Shown here one piece after another: positions 53,538 through 64,000 of a stretch of DNA of 64,000 bases. The position numbers were made by a program, and so were the translations under genes. Source of the DNA: Anaeramoeba ignava (taxonomy: Eukaryota; Metamonada; Anaeramoebidae); the NCBI GenBank assembly GCA_028826165.1, contig JAPDFW010000089.1:124001-188000 (forward strand), read 5' to 3'. The notes beneath the pieces are model-generated. The model saw nothing but the letters and a program-made list of their open reading frames with translations, ran no database searches and was not told the DNA's origin. The first letter of the stretch is position 1, and the number at the start of each line of letters is the position of its first letter.

Positions 53538-54881
53538 TTAAAGAAAGTATTCTGGAGGTCTTTCTGATAAAACTTTTTCTGCTCCAGGAGATGTTTCAAA
53601 TTGAATACTAAAAACAAAAAACAGAAAAAACATTTTTTAAATTCAAATTTTTTTAAATTTTAATTTAATTAATTTTTTTACTATTTTCTGTTTAAAGAAT
53701 CATCAACTTCCATAATTGCACCTTTATTTTCACATCTCATACAATAATTTGGTGCTGAAAATAAAGTTACAACATTTCCATCATGATTAACACTATAACC
53801 CTAAATTATAAATTTAAATCATAATTTAATCAAAATTAAAATGAAAATTAAAATGAAAATGAAAATGAAAATAAAAATAATAAATTGAAAATAAAATAAA
53901 TTTCAAAATCGGATAAATAAATTTTACCGATTTGAGATTGAAATTATTTTCCAATTATTAAACTAATTTCATTTTCATTTTTAGAATTGTTTTTCAAATA
54001 ATTACTTCCATAACAAGTTGATGAGCACGCACAGTTAAGGAAAGTCCATTTTTTTTATTAAATTTAAGAGAAACATCTTTTCCAAAATTATAACCAGCTC
54101 CTCTAGCAGAATCACTAAATCCAACAACTGTTTCATGTGGATCACTCCACATAAGATCACACATTGGCCCTTGTGTAGGGATTTCTGTGAATCTATCAAG
54201 TCTTGAAATTTGATCGATTGTTTCGATTGAGGGAGATAATCCTCCATGAATACAAAATATCTTTTTGTAATTTTTTGGAAAATAAATATAAATATAATAA
54301 TAAAAATAAAAATAAAAATCTTCCAACCTTTTCATTTATCAAAGCGCCAACAGGAAGATAATCAAATAAATCTGTTAGCATTTTCCAAACATTTGCATTT
54401 CCATATTTTTTAATGCATTCATCATAAAATCCATAAACTTGGGTTATTGGGCGAGATTCATGATTACCCCTCAAAAGTGTAATTCTACTTGGGTATCGGG
54501 CTAACAAAAAAGAGATAATAAAATTATTAAAATTAAAATTAAAATTAAAATTGAAATTAAAATACCTTTCAAAGCAAATAAACAAACAACAGTTTCAATA
54601 GAATATAAGCCACGATCAACATAATCGCCCATAAATAAAAAATTTGTATCAGGACAAGTCCCAGCAATACTAAACAATTCTAAAAGATCAGGGAATTGAC
54701 CATGTATATCTCCACAAACTGTTACAGGACTTTCTATTGAAACTACATTTGGTTCTTTAAGAAGAAGTTCTTGGACTTTCATACATAATTGTTTAACTTC
54801 ATTTTCAGGAAGTGGTTGATAAGTAAGAATTTGTTCAATTTGATGGTCAAGGGTATTTAAAAAATCTTGTGGGTCAGTCAT
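53538..54881 (-). CDS. PPP2C: PP2A-type serine/threonine phosphatase catalytic subunit
   Basis: Five exons (54881-54566, 54500-54328, 54260-54006, 53800-53682, 53607-53538) join in phase to 310 residues, the usual PP2A-C length. All metal and catalytic motifs are present: [48 protein letters not shown] and SAPNYC. The C-terminus PPEYFL corresponds to the PDYFL tail of PP2A that is carboxymethylated and controls holoenzyme assembly. [17 protein letters not shown] and [10 protein letters not shown] favour PP2A over PP4 or PP6, but the subclass is not fully certain. Confidence 0.92.
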
Positions 54882-55152
54882 TTTAATTTTTAAATTTTAA
54901 TTTTTAAAAAGAAGAGAAAAAGAAGAAAATGAAAAAAAAAATGAAAAAAAAAATTAAAAAAAGATAAAAAGTGATTAAATTTATTTTTGGGATTTCTTTT
55001 TTAATAGCAATTTTTTAAACAAAACAAAGAAAAAACAAAACAAAAAAAAAAGGAAAAAAAAAGATCAATTAAAAAAGAAAAAAGAAAAAATTTTTCAAAT
55101 CCAAATTCAAATTCAAATTCAAATTTTAAATTTTAAATTTTAAATTAAAAGA

Positions 55153-58100
55153 TCAAAAATGTTTAAAAAAAGTAACATCTTGAAATTCATCAGTAACTCC
55201 TTCAGGTGTACCTTTTATCCAAGGATGTTCCAATATATCTTTTGCAGTAAGACGATATTCAGGATCAGCAACCAAAATTCTTCTAATCAAATTAATAGCT
55301 AAAATAAAAATAATTTAAAAATAAAATTTAAAAATAAAAATCTAAAATAAAAATTTAAAAATCTAAAATAAAAATACCAGCAATAGAAACTTTTGGAGAA
55401 TTTGGAATAACATAATCCATATCTAATATTTGATTTGGTAAAGATTTTTCTTTTCTTTCTTCAGAAAAAGGTAATTTTCCAAACAATCTTCAAATAAAAA
55501 TAAATTAAAAATTAAAATGCAAATTCAAATTAAAATTATAAATTAAAATTACAAGAAAAAAAGAATAATTCCACAAGACCAAATATCACAAGATTTTCCA
55601 TAACCACCACGACCAGCTTTTCTAATAACTTCAGGTGCTAAATAATGAAAAGTTCCAAGAAAAGTATTCATTTTTTGACTTTGTTGAATAATTTTTCCAA
55701 ATCCAAAATCAGTAATTTTAATTTTTGTATCATCAGTAGGAGAAACAAGAAGAATATTTTCAGGCTTTAAAAGTAAATTTAAAAATAAATTTCAAAATAA
55801 ATTTCAAAATATATTTAAAATAAATTTCAATATAAATTTCAATATAAGTTTAAATATAAATTTGAAAATAAATTTCAATATAAATTTCAAATATAAATTT
55901 CAATAAATTCAATTTCAAAATATAAATTTCAAAATAAATTTCAATATAAAAAATAAATTTCAAAATATAAATTTCAAATTTTAAATATAAATTTCAAAAT
56001 ATAAATTTAAATATAAATTTAAATATAAATTTCAATATAAATTTCAAAATAAATTTCAATACTTAAATTTAAAAATAAATTTCAAAATAAATTTAAAAAT
56101 AAATTTAAATATAAATTTTAAATATAAATTTCAATATAAATTTCAATATAAATTTCAATATAAATTTCAAAATAAATTTCAATATAAATTTAAATTTCAA
56201 ATATAAATTTCAATATAAATTTCAATATAAATTTCAATATAAATTTCAATATAAATTTCAATATAAATTTCAAAATAAATTTCAATTTAAATTTCAAAAT
56301 AAATTTTAAAATATAAATTTCAAAAAATAAATTTCAAAATAAATTTAAATATAAATTTAAAAGTAAATTTAAATATAAATTTAAAATATAAATTTCAATA
56401 TAAATTTAAAATATAAATTTAAATAAATTTCAATATAAATTTAAATATAAATTTCAATACAAAATATAAATTTGAATATAAATTTAAAAATAAATTTAAA
56501 TATAAATTTAAATATAAATTTCAATATAAGTTTAAATATAAATTTAAATATAAGTTTAAAATAAATTTCAAAATATAAATTTAAAAATAAATTTCCAAAA
56601 TAAATTTTAAAATATAAATTTAAAAATAAATTTTAAATTTAAATATAAATTTGAATATAAATTTCAAAATAAATTTCAATATAAATTTGAATATAAATTT
56701 GAATATAAGTTTAAAAATTAAATTTATATAATTTAAATATAAATTTCAATATAAATTTGAATATAAATTTAAATATAAATTTGAATATAAGTTAAAAAAG
56801 TAAATTTAAAAGTAAATTTGAATATAAATTTAAAAGTAAATTTAAATATAAGTTTAAATATAAATTTAAATATAAATTTCAATATAAATTTAAATATAAA
56901 TTTGAATATAAATTTGAAAATAAATTTAAAAATAAATTTAAAAATAAATTTAAATATAAGTTTAAATATAAATTTTTAAATTTAAATATAAATTTAAAAT
57001 AAATTAAATATCAAAATATAAATTTCAATATAAATTTCAATATAAATTTCAATATAAATTTAAATATAAATTTCAAAATAAATTTCAATATAAATTTAAA
57101 TATAAATATAAATTTGAATATAAGTTTCAATAAAAATATAAATTTGAATATAAATTTCAATATAAGTTTAAAATATAAATTTAAGTAAAATTTCAAGTAA
57201 GTTTAAAAGTAAATTTAAATATAAGTTTAAAATGCTAAATTTAAAAGTAGATTTAAAATAAATTTAAATATAAGTTTAAAAATAAATTTGAAAGTAAATT
57301 TGAAAGTAAATTTAAAAGTAAATTTAAATATAAATTTGAATATAAGTTTAAAAGTAAATTTAAAAGTAGATTTAAATATAAAGTTAGAAATAAATTTTTT
57401 TTTAATTATAAAAAATACTTTTAAATCTCTATGTGCAATATTTCGTGAATGAAGATAATCAATTGCTGTAATTAATTGTTGAAATATAATTCGAGAATCC
57501 TCTTCTGAATATTGTCCTTTTAAACCAATTTTTTTTAATAAATCACCACCAGCACAACTAATTTAAATTTAAAAATTATATGTAAAATTTCTTTGTAAAT
57601 TTTATTATTAAATTATAGTTCATTTTTTACTATTCAAGAACAATAAAGAAAAGTTTTGGTGTTTCAAAAACATCTCTAATAGAAATTATATTTTGATGAC
57701 GAATTCTTTTCAGAACATTAACTTCATCCATTATTTTATCTCTTCCTGGTCTTTGTGGCTTTTATTTTTTAAAAATTTCCATTTTAAAAGTTTTTTTTTT
57801 AATTAAAATAAATTTTTGAAATTTCAAGTTTTTAAATATTTTACAAATTTGGATTTATCAATAATTTTAACTGCATATCTTTTCTGTGTTTCTTTTTCAA
57901 TACAAACTTTAACAATAGCATAATGCCCTCTAAAAAATAAATTGATTTGAATTTGATGTTTTTAATTTAAAAATTATGTATTTTTTCAAATTTTTTAGCT
58001 TTTTAAAATTCAATTAACAAATTACTTTCCAATAACATTAATTATTTCGTATTGTTCGTAAAATTTAATCTATTTTAATTAAGGAAATATATTTAAAATC

Positions 58101-59484
58101 AAGAAAAAATTTAAAATTAAGAAAAAATTTAAAAATTAATACACAATCTTGATGATCTGGCGGTAAAATAGCATAATCTCTAAATTTAAATGCAATAACA
58201 TCTAAATTTAAAATTAAATTATAATTTAGTTATTTAAATTTTTGAATTAATAAATAAATAAAAATTACCATCACAATTTGAAGAATTTGTTCTTGGAGAT
58301 ACTAATGAAACTTCATCAGAATGTAATAGATAAATTTTATTTCCTTTTCCAATTAACTAAATAAAAATAAAAATTAAAATTAAAATTAAAATTAAAATTA
58401 AAATTAAAATTAAAATTAAAATTAAAATTAAAATTAAAATTAAAATTAAAATTAAAATTAAAATTAAAATTAAAATTAAAATTAAAATTAAAATTAAAAT
58501 TAAAATTAAAATTAAAATTAAATTAAAATTAAAATTAAAATTAAAATTAAATTTAAAATTAAAATTAAAATTAAAATTAAAATTAAAATACATCTCGATT
58601 AACATAAGTTCCATTTGAGGAAAAATCTTGAAGAACAATATGATAAGGATGAGGAGAAGAAGATTCATCAATGATTCTGAACAAAGCACAATGAATATTA
58701 CTAATTGTTAAATCATTAATAACATATGTACAGTCTGGACTTCTTCCAAAAGTTACTACAATTTAAATAAATAATTTAATAAATAATTAAATAGATAATT
58801 TAATAAATAATTTAATAAATAAATTAATAAATAAATTAATAAATAAATTAATAAATAAATTAATAAATAAATTAATAAATAAATTAATAAATAAATTAAT
58901 AAATAAATTAATAAATAAATTAATAAATAAATTAATAAATAAATAATTTAAATAATTTAATAAATAATTTAATAAATAATTTAATAGATAATTTAATAAA
59001 TAATTTAATAAATAAATAAATAAATAAATTAATAAATAAATTAATAAATAATTTAATAAATAATTTAATAAATAAATTAATAAATAAATAAATTAATAAA
59101 TAAATTAATAAATAAATTAATAAATTAATAAATAATTTAATAAATAATTTAATAAATAAATTAATAAATAAATAAATTAATAAATAAATTAATAAATAAA
59201 TTAATAAATAAATTAATAAATAAATTAATAAATAATTTAATAATTTATTTAATAATTTATTTAATAAATAAATAAATAAATAATTTAATAAATTTTTTAC
59301 TTGGTCGGTTTCCAATAAGATCAATACTAGGCATATTAGAACATAAAGAGACAAAAGATCCCCAATTTTCTGTTGTTTCAGGTATTTTTATTTCAGCTTC
59401 TGTGTCTTCATCTTGTTCAATATCATCATCATCTTCATTAGAAATAATCATCATATCATCAGATTCAATAGAATAACTTTCCAT
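55153..59484 (-). CDS. CHK2: FHA-domain protein kinase of the CHK2/Rad53 type
   Basis: Eleven exons (59484-59301, 58755-58592, 58356-58269, 58201-58143, 58069-58026, 57929-57845, 57758-57631, 57557-57419, 55764-55553, 55487-55378, 55298-55153) join in phase to 452 residues. An acidic N-terminus (EDDDDIEQDEDTE) precedes an FHA domain with FGRSPDC, SNIHC and SSNGTYVN. The kinase domain runs from about 168 to 436: VIGKGHYAIVKV, AVKIIDK, VLEYCAGGDLL, HRDLKPENILL, TDFGFGKI, LGTFHYLAPEV and DIWSCGIILFFLLFGKLPF. FHA plus kinase in this order is the CHK2/Cds1/Rad53 DNA-damage checkpoint layout. An SQ motif cluster is not evident at the N-terminus. Three introns are large satellite arrays. Confidence 0.9.
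55775..57405. repeat. 12-bp satellite (AATATAAATTTC type) in CHK2 intron 8
   Basis: A 1.6-kb degenerate array of AATATAAATTTC, AAAATAAATTTC and AAGTAAATTTAA units separates the HRDLK and PENILL codons of the kinase. It is the most diverged array in the window. Confidence 0.92.
58365..58590. repeat. AAAATT hexamer array in CHK2 intron 2
   Basis: About 36 nearly perfect AAAATT copies lie between the VNRD and LIGKG codons of the FHA domain. Confidence 0.93.
58760..59295. repeat. 12-bp AAATTAATAAAT array in CHK2 intron 1
   Basis: Tandem AAATTAATAAAT and AATTTAATAAAT units fill intron 1. Confidence 0.92.
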
Positions 59485-59807
59485 TTTTATTTTATTTATT
59501 TTTATATTTTATTTTATTTATAATTTATTGTATTTTATTGTTTTGTATTGTATTGTTTTGCTTTTATAAAAGGGGAAAAAAGCAAATAAAATAATAAAAA
59601 GAAATAATAAAAAGAAATTATAAAAAGAATAAAGAAAAAGAAAAAGAAAAAAAATGATTTCTCAAAATTAAAAAAATAAACAAAAAAAAACAAAAATAAA
59701 TGACGTTTAATTAACTAATAAAAAGAAAAAAAATTAAAAAAATAATTTTTCATTTTTTTTCTTCTTTTTTTCTTCTTTTTTTCTTCTTTTTATTTTTATT
59801 TTTATTA

Positions 59808-62800
59808 ATGGGAAATTCAAAAGCAACTTTAGTTTCAATTACAACAGAAAAAAGACATAAAGAATATTTATCAATGGTTTCAACTTCATCAGAAGCCATT
59901 TTAATAATTGATTCAAATAAAAATTTAATTGAAATAAATAATCATGGACTTTCTTTATTTCATTCAAATTCAAAAACCCAAATTCAACAACAAATACAAA
60001 CTTGGGCTACAGAATCTCAACCCCATTTAAATGGACAAAGTGAAAATTTAATTAAAACTATTTGTGAACAAATTATTCAGTATTTATTATTTTATTTTAT
60101 AAATTCATATTTATTTTTTAAACAAATTTTCTTTTTATTTTTGTATTATAAATTTTGAAGATCTAAAAGTGTTTTTTATGAAACTGATTGGAAATTTGTT
60201 GATACACATCAAAACCCTTTTTGGGTTCATTTTTGGGTTTGTATTCCAAGGAATTTACAATTTAAAAATTTATTTAAAAATTTATTTAATAATTTATTTA
60301 ATAATTTATTTAATAATTTATTTAATAATTAATTTAAAAATTTATTTAATAATTAATTTAAAAATTTATTTAATAATTTATTTAATAATTTATTTAATAA
60401 TTTATTTAATAATTTATTTAATAATTTATTTAAAAATTTATTTAAAAATTTATTTAATAATTTATTTAATAATTAATTTAATAATTTACTTAATAATTTA
60501 TTTAATAATTTATTTAATAATTTATTTAATAATTTATTTAATAATTTATTTAATAATTTATTTAATAATTTATTTAATAATTTATTTAATAATTTATTTA
60601 ATAATTTATTTAATAATTTATTTAATAATTTATTTAATAATTTATTTAATAATTTATTTATAAATTTATTTAATAATTTATTTAAAAATTTATTTAATAA
60701 TTTATTTAAAAATTTATTTAATAATTTATTTAATAATTTATTTATTTAATAATTTATTTAATAATTTATTTAATAATTTATTTAATAATTTATTTAATAA
60801 TTTATTTAATAATTTATTTAATAATAATTTATTTAATAATTTATTTAATAATTTAATAATTTATTTAAAAATTTATTTATTAATTTATTTAATAATTTAT
60901 TTAAAAATTTATTTAATAATTTATTTAAAAATTTATTTAATAATTTATTTAATAATTTATTTAATAATTTATTTACAGATTTATTTAATAATTTATTTAA
61001 TAATTTATTTAAAAATTTATTTAATAATTTATTTAATAATTTATTTAATAATTTATTTAAAAATTTATTTAAAAATTTATTTAATAATTAATTTAATAAT
61101 TTATTTAATAATTTATTTAATAATTTATTTAATAATTTATTTAATAATTTATTTAATAATTTATTTAATAATTTATTTAATAATTTATTTAATAATTTAT
61201 TTAATAATTTATTTAATAATTTATTTAATAATTTATTTAATAATTTATTTAAAAATTGATTTAATAATTTATTTAATAATTTATTTAATAATTTATTTAA
61301 AAATTTATTTAATAATTTATTTAATAATTTATTTAATAATTTATTTAAAAATTTATTTAATAATTTATTTAAAAATTTATTTAATAATTTATTTAATAAT
61401 TTATTTAATAATTTATTTATTAATTTATTTAATAATTAGTTAACACCCTTTCTACTTTTTGATTCATTTACACTCCAATTTGTTATTCGCAAAATTGAAG
61501 ATCCACAAGAAAATCTTGATCAATTACATCAATTTACAGATGGAGGACCAGATAGTAGCCTTATTCTATTTCAAAATCCTAAATTATTTAAGAAAAAATC
61601 ATATCCATTTAGTTTGTATGAAATCAAAATTTGAAAATAAAAAATGAAAATGAAAATTATAATAAATTATTTAAGAAAATAAATTAAAAAATAAAGAACA
61701 ACACAAAAAGTTACACAACAACAAATAGCTCATCCAGTAGCTTCAAAATTTCGTGAATTACAAGCAAAAGCACAACAATTATTCATTGGTTTAAGAGAAT
61801 TACCAAATTATAATCACCAATCATATTTTACATATTTAATGACAGCTTTTCAAGCAATGATAACTGTATTATATTTTTTTTAATTTCCTTTCAAAATTTA
61901 TTATTTGATTAGCTTTGGGATTTTGCTCAACAAAATAGAGTTGTTCTTGAAAAACCAGAAACTTATAATTTAAAAAGATGGGAAATTGGAGATATTGCAT
62001 CTAAAATTGGTCAACTTTATTATCATTATTAGTACAAAAAAATAATTTTTACTTGAATTATAAAATTATTTAGAAAATTAATTATAAAATTATTTAATTC
62101 AGTTTAAGAACAAGTATTCTTAGTTATTTGCATGAAAGTTATGAATTTTATAAAATGATCCGATTTCATGGATATTATAATAATGTATTTGAACCAAAAG
62201 AGTAAAAAATCAAAAAAGTCAAAAAAAAGAATAAAAGAATAAAAGAATAAAAGAATAATTAAATTCAAAACTAAACAAAAGTCCCACACTTGTTATTCGC
62301 AAGATGAGATATCTTGCAAGATTTATTCTTGTATGTTTACTTACTGAAAATATATCTTCTTTGATTGAAGTGAAATCTGAAATGAAAAAAACAGTAAGAG
62401 CATATGAACAAACATTTCAGCTTCCTGATTCACAAGAATGGTGGACAGTTCTTTCAGAATTGGATCAAATTTTGATGGTAGATTTCAATTATGATTTTAC
62501 AATCAAGATGAATTAAATTGAAAAAAAAAAAAATTTTGTTGTTTTCTTCTCTTTTCTTTCCTTCATTGGATTAATTAAATTGTGTTTAGGTTAATACAAT
62601 GAAATATTCTTCTAAAGTTGAACAAATGATTCAAGTTTCATATCGTTTACATCAAAATTATTTTTCAGTTTACCATCGAATTAATAAGAGTTTATATTCA
62701 ATTTTTGATTCAGAACCAAGATATCATTTGAAAGAAGCTATTATTACAGGAAATAAAACACAAATTAAATTCAGTGAAATGTTAGTTGATTTACTTCGTT

Positions 62801-64000
62801 TTACTGAATTACTTGAGATTATTGAAGATAAAGATCCAACAGTATAAAAATTTTACATCCAATTTTTTTAGAATGAAGAGAGAAAAAAAATAAATACAAA
62901 TATAAAATTATTAAAACACAATTTAAATCCAAATAGGAATTAATTCAATCACCAAAATATAAATGCCCACATAAATTACTTCTTTATCGACCAACAATAT
63001 CACAATTTCTTACAACTTTATCTTCAACAACATCAGTATTATCCAAATCAAATAAACAAAAAAAAGTAAAATCAACTTTAATTACCCATGAATCAATAAT
63101 TTTTAGATATTGGAATCTTATGAAGAAAATTCTGCTCTTCTTCTTTACATTTCAGCAGAAGGTTTTTTTTCTCCTTTAGCAAATATTGGAGGTGCTCAAC
63201 TTAATCCAACTTTCCGTGATTTAAATAGCTTTAAATTTGATTCTATTCCACCAAATGTTCTTTCTTCCCATGATTTACTTCCTTTCACAAGAAGTCCTTG
63301 TTTATTAATTGTTGATTCTTCTTCTAGTTTTGTTTTTCAAGTATTTGGATTTTTATCAGAAAAAAACAAAAAAAGAAAAATCAATTTAATTCTGATAAAA
63401 AAAATTTTATTATCATTTGAAATGCTAATAGGAAATCCCACCAATTTACGGGAAATCATTTATTTGTTTATCATCACCACAAAATCAATTTCCAGGAATT
63501 GGTAATTTAAATGTTAAAATGATATTAAAATTATTTATTTTAAATATTTTATTTATTTTATTCAAATTTAAGATCCTATTGAAGGTGGAATTTTCACACT
63601 CTTTTTAACAAATCCAATTTATGCAATTTGTAAGATCACATCTATTCGAATTCCTCAAGAACAATTTGAAACAGCAATTTTATTATTTGAAAATACAATC
63701 CAAAAATTAATTTTCATTAATTTATGCGATTTGCTTCAAAATCTTTATCAAGAATTTAATCAAGATCAATTGATGTTTTCAAGGCTAGGAATTTCTGAAA
63801 ATGATTCAATTGAAAAACAAACAGAAATATCAACAATGAAACTAGAAAATCATGCAAATGATAATTTAGTGATTCAAGAAGAAAATACTGTTTCAAATAA
63901 TCAAAGTGATTGGGAAAAAATTGCACAATTTGAGAATTTAATTGTTTTGGTTCGATTTCTTGATGATCCTTTTTTTCGCACAATTATTCTTAGATTTATA
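59808..64000 (+). CDS. SCAI: PAS-SCAI fusion protein (3' end beyond the window)
   Basis: Twelve exons in phase: 59808-60079, 60161-60236, 61440-61615, 61697-61865, 61913-62031, 62103-62201, 62309-62477, 62590-62841, 62937-63065, 63107-63340, 63432-63501 and 63573 to the window end, 731 residues so far. The N-terminus MGNSK may be myristoylated and is followed by a PAS domain (SEAILIIDSNKNLIEINNHG; FWVHFW; LQFVIRKIEDP). From about 235 the sequence matches SCAI: FRELQAKAQQLFIGLRELP, YNLKRWEIGDIASKIGQLYY, YLARFILVCLL, QIKFSEMLVDLLRF, LLLYRPTISQF, DLLPFTRSPCLLIVDSSS, and a GIFTLFLTNP stretch. Animal SCAI restrains MRTF/SRF-driven transcription and acts in double-strand-break repair with 53BP1. 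The PAS part is not present in animal SCAI. Only a few residues of the C-terminus seem to be missing. Confidence 0.85.
60245..61435. repeat. 12-bp AATTTATTTAAT satellite in PAS-SCAI intron 2
   Basis: About 98 copies of AATTTATTTAAT, with AAATTT variants, fill the 1.2-kb intron inside the PAS domain. The unit is a multiple of three and gives artificial Ile/Tyr/Leu frames. Confidence 0.95.

Noticed and set aside
60169-60663. Ile/Tyr/Leu 164-codon frame
   Set aside because: It starts inside a PAS-SCAI exon in another frame and runs into the satellite intron.
1-64000. tRNA, rRNA or small nuclear RNA genes
   Set aside because: No cloverleaf-like or other recognisable RNA gene sequence was seen by eye; covariance-model searches could not be run.

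Overview
This window is nuclear DNA of a microbial eukaryote. It is very AT-rich, with genes packed on both strands, many short spliceosomal introns (GT-AG, plus one GC-AG and one AT-AC intron), TAA/TGA/TAG stops, and families typical of an amoeboid protist: Ras and Rab GTPases, a RhoGEF, a RasGAP, RCC1/BTB proteins, F-box proteins, VID27, SCAI and DNAJC11. RCC1 repeats fused to a BTB-like tail, a PAS domain behind an MGNSK start, and Asn/Gln/Glu hexamer runs resemble Anaeramoeba-type metamonads or Amoebozoa. That placement is an impression, not proof. Most genes were rebuilt here by joining exons in phase.

Layout. 1-93: 3' end of a + gene. 311-1045 (-): barrel-like unknown. 1449-3678 (+): F-box/LRR. 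3807-7253 (-): double AAA ATPase. 7538-9700 (-): Rab32. 10610-12999 (-): RhoGEF. 13206-18297 (-): a three-domain purine nucleoside phosphorylase (PNP) fusion with a C-terminal membrane anchor. 19189-25707 (+): transmembrane metallophosphoesterase whose 4.8-kb first intron holds a DNA transposon (19971-23385) encoding a transposase/ubiquitin-protease fusion. 25986-26924 (-): small Cys-rich coiled-coil protein. 27628-29301 (-): DNAJC11-like protein without a J domain. 29598-31524 (+): Ras/Rap. 32002-34896 (+): VID27. 35180-40899 (+): CH-RasGAP-PH. 41182-42544 (-): COPI-associated membrane protein. 42623-43204 (+): atypical Ras. 43315-45520 (-): F-box/WD40. 45604-47390 (+) and 48116-49855 (-): tail-to-tail RCC1/BTB pair, the first frameshifted. 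49944-51239 (-): GET2/CAML-like protein. 51368-53353 (+): ankyrin palmitoyltransferase with an AT-AC intron. 53538-54881 (-): PP2A catalytic subunit. 55153-59484 (-): CHK2-type FHA kinase. 59808 to the end (+): PAS-SCAI.

The second layer is simple-sequence DNA. Most long introns are almost entirely arrays of short AT-only units, often 11-12 bp and each largely private to its intron. The same kind of hexamer is also expanded inside coding regions as Asn/Gln/Glu runs. Two longer minisatellites (about 120-150 bp units) run directly into the 3' coding ends of genes.

The strongest candidates for something new are the transposase-USP transposon in a host intron, the three-PNP-domain anchored protein, and nine frame breaks that all go in the +1 direction. 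Many genes fit signalling and trafficking (Ras, Rab, RhoGEF, RasGAP, PP2A, CHK2, DHHC, COPI-associated), but the window is a normal gene neighbourhood, not an operon.
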